DNA of 5,131 bases from DASUFH01 sp036274645 (GTDB lineage: Bacteria; Acidobacteriota; Terriglobia; 20CM-2-55-15), in assembly GCA_036274645.1 (NCBI GenBank), contig DASUFH010000064.1, positions 1-5,131 on the forward strand, written 5' to 3'. The stretch's first letter is position 1, and every line of letters starts with the position of its first letter. This document shows positions 1 through 5,131 of the stretch, piece after piece. Below the pieces are notes generated by a model. The model saw only the letters and a program-made list of their open reading frames with translations. It did not search any database and was not told the DNA's origin. Both the position numbers and the translations under genes were made by a program.

Positions 1-89
1 CTGTCCCCAATTCATTCAACAAGGGGAAGGAAGGTTGCGCCCAGCCGCTCCCGATGGCGCGGAGCCGGGCGGTTCGCTAAACTTCTTCA

Positions 90-1133
90 TTGCAGCGACC
101 ATCAAACCTGAACTCAGAAGACGTCAAGCGTTACTCCCGGCAGCTGGGATTCACGCTTACGGGGATTGTTTCCGCCACGCCGAAGCCGGAAGCCGCCTTT
201 CTGTCCGAATGGTTACAGCGGGGCTACGCCGGCGAGATGCATTATCTCGAGCGGGGCAAGGACGATCGTCTGGACGCCACGCGTCTCGCGCCGCCCGCGC
301 GCTCGATTGTGGTTTGCGCCATGAACTACAACGCCGATCGGCCATACACGCCGACAGACCGGCTGCGCGCATGGATTTCACGCTATGCCTGGGGATTGGA
401 TTACCACGATGTGATGCTGACGCGCCTGAGGGAGCTTGCGGATTGGATCGATCAACGGGGTGGGGGAAAGAGCCGGAGCTGGGTGGATACCGGACCGGTG
501 CTCGAGCGGGTCTTTGCAAAATACGCCGGGATTGGATGGTTCGGAAAGAACACGTGCATCATTCGCGAAGGAACGGGTTCGTGGTTCTTCCTGGGATGCA
601 TCCTGACCGATCAGTTGTTCGATTATGACGCGCCGCCGCCGGATCGCTGCGGCTCCTGCGTACGATGTCTGGAAGCGTGCCCGACCGGGGCTCTGGTTGC
701 GCCGTATGTGCTCGACAGCCGGAAATGCATTTCCTATCAGACCATCGAATTGCGTGGGTCCATTCCTGAATCGGATCGCGCGGGGATCGGTCATCACCTG
801 TTCGGATGCGACATCTGCCAGGACGTGTGTCCATGGAATCGCAAGGCGCCGGTTTCCGAGGAGCCGGCGTTCGATCCGCGGGAGGGGCTCTATTGGCCGG
901 AGCTGGAGACTCTGCTCGACCGCTCCGATGACGAGTGGCGCAGGCTGATCCGGGGAACGGCGATGAAGCGCGCGAAGGTGAAGGGGCTCATCCGGAACCT
1001 GATGGTTGTGGTGGGGAATTCCGGAGCGCGCCATCTTGCGTCACGGCTGGAGCGGTTCCTGGAACATGAAGATCCGGTGGTTCGGGAACATGCGGAATGG
1101 GCGATGCGGAAGCTTTGTAGGGGCGGTCTATGA
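90..1133 (+). CDS. queG: Epoxyqueuosine reductase QueG
   Basis: Reduces epoxyqueuosine to queuosine in the wobble position of GUN-anticodon tRNAs, the last step of queuosine synthesis, in the cytoplasm with cobalamin and two [4Fe-4S] clusters (family knowledge). The 347-residue product has the family's usual length. Visible features are the DUF1730-type N-terminal half with SRYAWGLDYH (97-106), the VDTGPVLER segment whose Asp133 sits where the family's catalytic acid lies, GWFGKN (149-154), and eight cluster cysteines: C187, C190, C193 and C197 (CxxCxxCxxxCP), C213, then C240, C243 and C247 (CDICQDVCPWN). The C-terminus (about 310-342) looks like a HEAT repeat. The TTG at 90 is chosen because an in-frame TAA at 78-80 excludes earlier starts and the N-terminus then matches the family. 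No Shine-Dalgarno sequence is visible before it. The last residues (CRGGL) and the TGA are encoded by a palindromic repeat. It looks monocistronic in this window. Confidence 0.95.
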   Translation: MQRPSNLNSEDVKRYSRQLGFTLTGIVSATPKPEAAFLSEWLQRGYAGEMHYLERGKDDRLDATRLAPPARSIVVCAMNYNADRPYTPTDRLRAWISRYAWGLDYHDVMLTRLRELADWIDQRGGGKSRSWVDTGPVLERVFAKYAGIGWFGKNTCIIREGTGSWFFLGCILTDQLFDYDAPPPDRCGSCVRCLEACPTGALVAPYVLDSRKCISYQTIELRGSIPESDRAGIGHHLFGCDICQDVCPWNRKAPVSEEPAFDPREGLYWPELETLLDRSDDEWRRLIRGTAMKRAKVKGLIRNLMVVVGNSGARHLASRLERFLEHEDPVVREHAEWAMRKLCRGGL

Positions 1134-1139
1134 CCGCCC
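1114..1139 (+). repeat. GTAG-type REP palindrome, copy 1
   Basis: A 26-base sequence made of TTT, the tetranucleotide GTAG (1117-1120), and a perfect 8-bp hairpin with a 3-base loop: GGGCGGTC (1121-1128), TAT, GACCGCCC (1132-1139). It is identical to 4947-4972, and 25 of its bases recur inverted at 5025-5049. A GTAG foot followed by a palindrome is the architecture of bacterial REP sequences recognised by REP-associated tyrosine transposases (RAYTs). No such transposase lies in this window. The copy overlaps the 3' end of queG, whose TGA is part of it. There is no U-tract after the stem, so it is not a canonical intrinsic terminator, although it could still act on the transcript end. Confidence 0.85.
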
Positions 1140-1195
1140 AGCGTTCGAGAGGGAGTTTCTGTGAAATCAGAGATTTCCACTCCGAGCAGACGGGG
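1140..1195 (+). repeat. Diverged remainder of a REPIN-like element
   Basis: The 45 bases after REP copy 1 (1140-1184) align without gaps to the 45 bases after REP copy 2 (4973-5017), with 29 identities by hand count. Conserved blocks include TGTGA (1160-1164) and TCCG (1181-1184). The similarity fades near the GACGGGG at 1189-1195, where the second, inverted palindrome would be expected. This suggests that copy 1 was once a full two-palindrome element whose right arm was lost or decayed. The alignment is manual and moderate in identity. Confidence 0.5.
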
Positions 1196-1288
1196 ACGCA
1201 AAGCTCGCGAAGCGTAGCGAGCGACAGGGTGAGGGGCAAACAATCGAGCCCTCCGGATGCTATCGTAAGGCTCATAGGAAGAATTTGA
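1196..1288. other. Intergenic segment with small hairpin before the kinase gene
   Basis: Contains a perfect 6-bp inverted repeat GCTCGC (1203-1208) / GCGAGC (1217-1222) with an 8-base loop, followed by the G-rich stretch CAGGGTGAGGGGC (1225-1237). The hairpin has no following T-run and is not a convincing terminator. No sigma-70 -35/-10 pair was recognised, although the promoter of the kinase operon would be expected in or near this gap. Confidence 0.4.
1276..1283 (+). promoter_or_regulatory. Ribosome binding site of the kinase gene
   Basis: AGGAAGAA ends five bases before the ATG at 1289, with its AGGA core nine bases upstream. It is a good Shine-Dalgarno sequence and fixes this start for the kinase. 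Confidence 0.7.
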
Positions 1289-2692
1289 ATGAGCGCACCC
1301 TCGATCCTCGAACGTCTCTCCGCCCACAAAGCGCTTGGTCTGGCGCCGAAAGCGGAAATTGAATGGGTTGCCGCGCACGGTACCCTGAATCATTTCGCCG
1401 CAGGCGCCGTACTCAGCGCACAGGAGGCGGCCGATGCGGTTCAGGTGGTGCTTTCCGGGCATCTGGCCATCTACCGGGATCGGGACGGCGCGCGCCGCAA
1501 GACGACGGACTGGTTCGCCGGTGATGTCACCGGCACGATGCCCTACTCCAGGATCAAGGAGCCGCCGGGGGAGGTCCTTGCCGAAGAAGCCACGGACGTC
1601 TTCACGATAGACCGTCAGGTTTTGCCGGAGATGATCCGTGAATGTCCGGTCTGGACCGAAACGCTGGTGCACATGATGCTGGACCGCGCGCGCCTCTTCA
1701 AATCCAGGGACCTTCAGGATGAAAAGCTGATGTCTCTGGGAAAACTTTCCGCGGGACTGGCTCACGAGCTGAACAATCCGGCCTCCGCGATCGCGCGGAG
1801 CGCCGCGTCGATGTCGGCGGCCATGGAGCGCGCCGACGTGGCGGCGCGCGCTCTGGGCTCCGCCGGACTGAGCGGCGCGCAGTTGTCGGTGATCGATCGG
1901 GCGCGTGAGGAATGTCTCGGAAATCTGCCGATTCTTTCGCCGCTGGAGCAGGAGGAGCGAGAGGACTCGATCGCCGCCTGGCTCCGCGCTCACAAAGTCG
2001 ACCCTGAAATCGCCGAAGCGCTGGCCGAGACCGGTGTGACCTTCGAGATGCTGGACCGATTGGCCGAATCCATGTCCGACGACACGCTTGCCGCGTCGCT
2101 GCAATGGATTGCGACACGGTGCGCCACAAAACATCTCACCCGGGAGATTCAGGAATCCGCCACACGAATCTATGACCTTGTCCGCGCGGTCAAGGGCTTC
2201 ACCCAAATGGATCGCGCGACGGTGCCCGAGCCGGTGGATATCGCCCAGGGTCTGGACAACACGCTGATGGTGTTGAGGTCGAAGGCGAAGGGGACATCCG
2301 CCAGCGTGAAACTCCACGTCGAAAAAGATCTGCCGCGCGTTCGGGGTTTTGCGGGTGAAATCAATCAGGTGTGGGTGAATCTGATCGACAATGCGCTCGA
2401 TGCGGCGGGCGAGGCGGGCCGCGTCGAGATCAACGCTTCCCGTCGCGGCAATTCGGTGGTGGTTCAAGTCATCGACAATGGTCCCGGGGTTCCGGAAGAG
2501 ATCCGGGAGAAGATCTTCGAACCCTTTTTCTCGACGAAGGCCGTGGGGCAGGGAACCGGTCTCGGACTGGACATCGCCCGCCGGCTGGTGGAGGGCAACG
2601 GTGGTTGGATTGACCTGGAATCGAAACCCGGAAGAACCGAGTTTCGCGTCACTTTTCCGATTAGTCGCGGACGGGCGGGTGAAGCGGAATGA
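1289..2692 (+). CDS. Soluble sensor histidine kinase with N-terminal cyclic-nucleotide-binding-like domain
   Basis: The 467-residue cytoplasmic kinase has no membrane segment or signal peptide. Residues about 15-125 form a Crp-like cNMP-binding fold (FAAGAVL at 36-42, VLSGHLAIYRD at 54-64). Its phosphate-binding cassette is degenerate (AGDVTGTMPY, 77-86), and the usual R-(S/T)-A is not seen. The H-box is LSAGLAHELNNP with phospho-acceptor His159. The second dimerisation helix appears only at about 283-310 (IQESATRIYDLVRAVKGFTQMD), after an insertion of roughly 100 residues. The HATPase_c domain has an N-box (NQVWVNLIDNALDA, 359-372), G1 DNGPG (396-400), F-box EPFFSTK (411-417) and G2 GQGTGLGL (420-427), all intact, so it should be active. 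Its stop overlaps the next start (ATGA), implying translational coupling with a response-regulator flavoprotein, its likely phosphotransfer partner. The ligand cannot be read from sequence. Confidence 0.92.
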   Translation: MSAPSILERLSAHKALGLAPKAEIEWVAAHGTLNHFAAGAVLSAQEAADAVQVVLSGHLAIYRDRDGARRKTTDWFAGDVTGTMPYSRIKEPPGEVLAEEATDVFTIDRQVLPEMIRECPVWTETLVHMMLDRARLFKSRDLQDEKLMSLGKLSAGLAHELNNPASAIARSAASMSAAMERADVAARALGSAGLSGAQLSVIDRAREECLGNLPILSPLEQEEREDSIAAWLRAHKVDPEIAEALAETGVTFEMLDRLAESMSDDTLAASLQWIATRCATKHLTREIQESATRIYDLVRAVKGFTQMDRATVPEPVDIAQGLDNTLMVLRSKAKGTSASVKLHVEKDLPRVRGFAGEINQVWVNLIDNALDAAGEAGRVEINASRRGNSVVVQVIDNGPGVPEEIREKIFEPFFSTKAVGQGTGLGLDIARRLVEGNGGWIDLESKPGRTEFRVTFPISRGRAGEAE

Positions 2693-4350
2693 GCGAGCCG
2701 GTCATTCTCGTGGTCGACGACGATCCGCAGGTGCTGTCTGCGATCCGGCGTGACTTGCGAAATCACTATCGGCCGGAATACCGCGTTCTGGCCGCCGCAT
2801 CCGGACAGGAGGCGCTCGATGTCATTCGAGACCTCAAGACGCGAGGCGATGCGCTGGCCATGGTGATCAGCGACCAGCGAATGCCCGGCGTTACCGGCGT
2901 TGATGTGCTCGCCCGGAGCCGGGAGGTCTATCCGATCGCCCGTCGGGTGCTGCTGACCGCATATTCGGATATCAAAGCGGCGGTCAACGCCATCAATCTG
3001 GCGCATCTCGACCACTACCTGGAAAAGCCGTGGCAGCCTCCCGAGGAGCGCCTGTTTCCTCCCGTTGATGAACTGCTTGCAGACTGGCAGGCGGAGAATC
3101 GGCCCGAGATCAGCGGGCTGCGTTTTATCGGCCATCAGTGGTCGCCACGGTCTCACGACATCAAAGATTTCCTGGCCAGCAACCTTGTTCCGTATCGCTG
3201 GCTCGATATCGATCGTGATCCGGACGCGCAGCGGCTCGTGGAAACATCAGGAATTTCCATGGACGAACTCCCCGCACTCATCCTCGAGGATGGGACGGCG
3301 CTGCGAAATCCGACCGAGCGCCAGATTGCCGAGAGCCTCGGACTCACGCAGGCGGCGGCGCACGATCTTTATGACCTCATCATTGTGGGCGCCGGTCCGG
3401 CCGGTCTGGCGGGGGCCGTTTATGGCGCCTCCGAAGGAATCCGGACGCTTCTGCTGGACGGACATGGACCGGGTGGCCAGGCCGGAACCAGCTCCAGGAT
3501 TGAAAACTATCTCGGGTTTCCCGCCGGTGTCAGTGGAAGCGAACTGACGCGCCGCGCGCTGGCGCAGGCTCAACGTCTTGGCGCCGAATTTCTGGTGCCG
3601 GTAGCGGTGGAGGGGGTGTCGGTGGATGGTGGGTACAAACGGCTCAAGCTGACCGATGGCCGGGAATTGGTCTCTCGCGCCGTCATCGCCGCCACGGGGA
3701 TGACCTACCGCGAACATCCCGCCCAGGGTGTCGCCGAGCGGACCGGATCCGGCGTGTATTACGGCGCCGCCGTTACCGAAGCGCGTTCCTGCCGCGCCCG
3801 CCGCGTCCTGGTTATTGGAGGCGGCAACTCGGCCGGACAGGCCGCCGTGTATCTTTCGCGCTTTGCCAGCGAGGTCCACATCGTGGTTCGCCGGGAAGGC
3901 CTGGCCGATACGATGTCGCGTTATCTGATCGATCAGCTGAAGGCGCTGCCCAACGTTCGGATACGTCCCAACACGGAGCTTGAACGCGTCGAGGGACAGG
4001 ACCGGGTGGAGCGTGTCTGGCTGAAATCGACTGTCGATAGTTCGGTTGCCGAAGAAGACATCTTTGCCATATTCGTTTTCATCGGGACCCGCCCGCATAG
4101 CGACTGGCTGCCGCCGCAGGTCCTTCGCGATTCCAAAGGTTTTGTGTTGACCGGAAAAGATGTGACGCTGGTCGAGGATTTTCCGAAGGTGTGGAAGGAG
4201 TCCCGCGATCCCGCGTTTCTCGAGACCAGCGTGCCGGGCATTTTCGCCGCGGGGGATGTGCGGGCCGGCGCCATGAACCGGGTGGCTTCGGCCGTTGGAG
4301 AAGGCGCGACGGCCGTGAAACTCGTCTGGGATTATCTCGCTCGCACCTGA
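2689..4350 (+). CDS. Response regulator fused to glutaredoxin-like and thioredoxin-reductase-like FAD oxidoreductase domains
   Basis: The 553-residue protein has three parts. Residues 1-135 are a CheY-like receiver with acidic D10-D12, phospho-acceptor D62 (VISDQRMPG), T90 and K113 (LEKPW). Residues about 140-222 resemble a glutaredoxin fold (FIGHQWSPRSHDIKDFLASN), with SPRS at 152-155 where CPxC would be. Residues about 228-553 are a TrxR-like two-dinucleotide module: FAD motif GAGPAG (234-239), GGQAGTSSRIENYLGFP (262-278), NAD(P) motif GGGNSAG (377-383), and C-terminal FAD contact GIFAAGDV (517-524) with ASAVGEGATAV (533-543). The redox CxxC of thioredoxin reductase is replaced by GAAV (359-362), and the only cysteine is C368. 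Such proteins are commonly labelled fused response regulator/thioredoxin-disulfide reductase. The missing dithiols make that activity doubtful, and the substrate is unknown. The ATG lies inside the kinase stop (ATGA). Confidence 0.9.
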   Translation: MSEPVILVVDDDPQVLSAIRRDLRNHYRPEYRVLAAASGQEALDVIRDLKTRGDALAMVISDQRMPGVTGVDVLARSREVYPIARRVLLTAYSDIKAAVNAINLAHLDHYLEKPWQPPEERLFPPVDELLADWQAENRPEISGLRFIGHQWSPRSHDIKDFLASNLVPYRWLDIDRDPDAQRLVETSGISMDELPALILEDGTALRNPTERQIAESLGLTQAAAHDLYDLIIVGAGPAGLAGAVYGASEGIRTLLLDGHGPGGQAGTSSRIENYLGFPAGVSGSELTRRALAQAQRLGAEFLVPVAVEGVSVDGGYKRLKLTDGRELVSRAVIAATGMTYREHPAQGVAERTGSGVYYGAAVTEARSCRARRVLVIGGGNSAGQAAVYLSRFASEVHIVVRREGLADTMSRYLIDQLKALPNVRIRPNTELERVEGQDRVERVWLKSTVDSSVAEEDIFAIFVFIGTRPHSDWLPPQVLRDSKGFVLTGKDVTLVEDFPKVWKESRDPAFLETSVPGIFAAGDVRAGAMNRVASAVGEGATAVKLVWDYLART

Positions 4351-4383
4351 AGTGTGACCGCGCGCCGTCGATTGCGACCATTT

Positions 4384-4392
4384 GAGGACAGG
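4384..4392 (+). promoter_or_regulatory. Ribosome binding site deciding the J-domain gene start
   Basis: GAGGACAGG ends seven bases before the ATG at 4400. It favours that ATG over the in-frame TTG at 4382, which lies upstream of the purine-rich stretch and would add six residues not expected before a J-domain. Confidence 0.6.
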
Positions 4393-4399
4393 CGCGCCG

Positions 4400-4945
4400 A
4401 TGGCCGGAAACTATTACGAAGCGCTCAACGTCAGCGCAAACGCCACCCCGGAAGAGATCCATCGCGCGTACCGCGATCTGGCCAGGAAGTACCATCCCGA
4501 TCGTAATCCCACCGCCGACGCCGCCCGGATGATGACCGTGATCAACGAAGCGTACGGTGTGCTCAGCGATCCGGGCAAACGAGCCCGTCACGACCATCGG
4601 CAAAACGAGCCGGCCCGGAATTTCGACGACGCCATTCTCGCCGCGGCGCGGGACACGCTATGCGCGAGGGGCTGGACGCTGGTGGAGAATCGAGATCATG
4701 AAGTCATCCTGCGCAACGGATCCCGGCAGGTTCTGGTCGCGCTCCTCCCTGCGCTGACGGCCGTCGCGCTGGCCCGCTATCGCCGCTTGCCGGACGATTT
4801 AACGGTGATTCTCACGCTGCGGGCCGATGGGTCTGTTCGAGGCGGGCCGGGAAAGCCGGTCGTGATCGATCTCATGCGATCAACGACGATTGCCGGGACT
4901 TTCCCGGATGCCGTCTATGAAGAGTTGTTTCGCGTGTTCTGCTGA
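4400..4945 (+). CDS. Small J-domain (DnaJ-like) protein with unrecognised C-terminal domain
   Basis: The 181-residue protein begins with a complete J-domain (about residues 4-66): YYEALNVSANATPEEIHRAY, the HPD motif at 32-34 that stimulates Hsp70 ATPase in this family, and helix IV ending INEAYGVLSDPGKRARHD. The Gly/Phe linker, zinc-finger cysteines and peptide-binding domains of true DnaJ are absent, so it is not the housekeeping chaperone. Residues about 74-181 form a compact mixed alpha/beta-looking region (DAILAAARDTLCARGWTLVE, then a hydrophobic VLVALLPALTAVALARY stretch at 111-127) that I do not recognise. It probably recruits DnaK to a specific client. It lies 49 bases after the flavoprotein stop on the same strand with no evident terminator between, so cotranscription is plausible. 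Its stop is one base before a REP repeat. Confidence 0.85.
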   Translation: MAGNYYEALNVSANATPEEIHRAYRDLARKYHPDRNPTADAARMMTVINEAYGVLSDPGKRARHDHRQNEPARNFDDAILAAARDTLCARGWTLVENRDHEVILRNGSRQVLVALLPALTAVALARYRRLPDDLTVILTLRADGSVRGGPGKPVVIDLMRSTTIAGTFPDAVYEELFRVFC

Positions 4946-4946
4946 A

Positions 4947-4972
4947 TTTGTAGGGGCGGTCTATGACCGCCC
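4947..4972 (+). repeat. GTAG-type REP palindrome, copy 2
   Basis: Identical over 26 bases to 1114-1139: TTT, GTAG (4950-4953), stem GGGCGGTC (4954-4961), loop TAT, stem GACCGCCC (4965-4972). It starts one base after the J-domain gene's TGA, the usual 3'-gene-end position of REPs. Confidence 0.85.
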
Positions 4973-5024
4973 GGTGTTTCGGAGTGAATTCGTGTGATAC
5001 CAGGGGCCTCCAATCCGCAACGTC

Positions 5025-5049
5025 GGGCGGTCATAGACCGCCCCTACAA
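5025..5049 (-). repeat. GTAG-type REP palindrome, copy 3 (inverted)
   Basis: Reverse complement of the same 25 bases. On the plus strand it reads stem GGGCGGTC (5025-5032), loop ATA, stem GACCGCCC (5036-5043), then CTAC (5044-5047) and AA. Copies 1 and 2 carry one further T at this edge. Here that base is replaced by the first G of the group II intron, so the repeat stops exactly at the intron boundary. Confidence 0.85.
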
Positions 5050-5131
5050 GTGTGCCGAGCATGTTCAGAAGCTTGGAGGTGAGAGTCCTCTCCCAACCTG
5101 ATGAGGGTGAAGGGTAGTGAAACGCAAGGGC
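5050..5131 (+). mobile_element. Group II intron, 5' end (class IIC-like), cut by window edge
   Basis: A group II intron is a self-splicing ribozyme retroelement, usually with a reverse transcriptase/maturase gene in domain IV. Only the start of domain I is visible. It begins GTGTGCC (5050-5056), the group II 5' consensus, followed by GCATG (5059-5063). A GAGG/CCTC stem closes the loop TGAGAGT (5076-5090), and AACGCAAGGG lies at 5121-5130. From memory, the class IIC Oceanobacillus intron has the same order: GTGTGCC, GCATG, GGGTGAGAGTCCC and AACGCAAGGG. The stem bases differ but remain paired (GGG/CCC there, GAGG/CCTC here). It lies immediately 3' of a REP hairpin, the kind of site class C introns prefer. 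The maturase and domains V-VI would lie to the right. Confidence 0.85.

Larger units (their letters stand above)
4947..5049. repeat. REPIN-like element: two inverted GTAG palindromes around a 52-base spacer
   Basis: The left arm (4948-4972) and right arm (5025-5049) are perfect 25-base inverted copies of one another, and each is itself a hairpin. The spacer (4973-5024) is related to the sequence after REP copy 1 near queG, so the whole unit appears to be the repeated entity. Two inverted REPs around a short spacer is the form known as REPIN or BIME, mobilised in trans by RAYT transposases in other bacteria. No transposase gene lies inside the element. Confidence 0.75.

Noticed and set aside
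1..12. CTGTCCCCAATT at the left edge, resembling sequence I have seen near dispersed transposase remnants
   Set aside because: It is only a dozen bases at a cut edge with no second copy in the window.
35..628. Open frame starting at TTG 35 after a purine-rich stretch
   Set aside because: Its product is low-complexity Arg/Ala-rich sequence that overlaps the well-supported queG frame.
1231..1253. Possible terminator hairpin GAGGG ... CCCTC
   Set aside because: The stem is only 5 bp with a long loop and no T-run follows. It also lies just before the kinase ribosome site.
890..2467. Long antisense open frame (525 codons) opposite the kinase and the queG end
   Set aside because: It is rich in Arg, His and Gly, has no recognisable motif, and lies opposite two clear genes. 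It is a typical GC-driven shadow frame.
3247..4098. Antisense open frame (283 codons) opposite the flavoprotein
   Set aside because: It overlaps conserved FAD and NAD(P) motifs on the sense strand and shows no domain of its own.
4947..5049. CRISPR array or attC site
   Set aside because: The two units are inverted rather than direct, only two are adjacent, and no integron core sites or Cas genes are present.
5111..5120. GTAG inside the intron start as a possible exon-binding site for CTAC of the REP
   Set aside because: A four-base match is too short, and EBS1 is expected further into domain I, beyond the window.

Overview
This window comes from a GC-rich bacterial chromosome. It holds four complete plus-strand genes that look native and evenly GC-rich, and a short mobile or repetitive segment on the right. 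Protein style and gene content would suit a soil or environmental Acidobacteriota or Proteobacteria-like organism. No 16S rRNA or other lineage marker is present, so this is only a guess.

Layout. A short leader (1-89) precedes queG (90-1133), which encodes the iron-sulfur epoxyqueuosine reductase of tRNA queuosine synthesis. The last codons and stop of queG lie inside a GTAG-type palindromic repeat. A 155-base gap (1134-1288) follows, holding the diverged remainder of that repeat and a small hairpin. Next is a translationally coupled pair. The first gene is a soluble sensor histidine kinase with an N-terminal cyclic-nucleotide-binding-like domain (1289-2692). The second (2689-4350, ATGA overlap) is a receiver domain fused to a glutaredoxin-like domain and a thioredoxin-reductase-like FAD/NAD(P) module. 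Then comes a small J-domain protein with an unrecognised C-terminal domain (4400-4945).

Right end. One base after the stop of the J-domain gene begins a REPIN-like element. It consists of two copies of a 25-base GTAG plus palindrome repeat, in inverted orientation around a 52-base spacer (4947-5049). The base right after the second copy starts a sequence with the hallmarks of a group II intron 5' end, of the IIC type: GTGTGCC start, a TGAGAGT loop closed by a short stem, and AACGCAAGGG. It runs off the window at 5131.

How the parts work together. The kinase and the response-regulator flavoprotein are very probably a cognate two-component pair that couples an internal signal to a flavin-dependent redox output. 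The flavoprotein has a single cysteine in 553 residues and lacks both dithiol motifs expected from its relatives, so it is unlikely to be a working thioredoxin reductase. The most interesting structure is the intron junction. The intron sits exactly at the edge of a REP hairpin, which fits class C introns homing downstream of stem-loops and suggests a dispersed genomic repeat being used as the intron's landing site.
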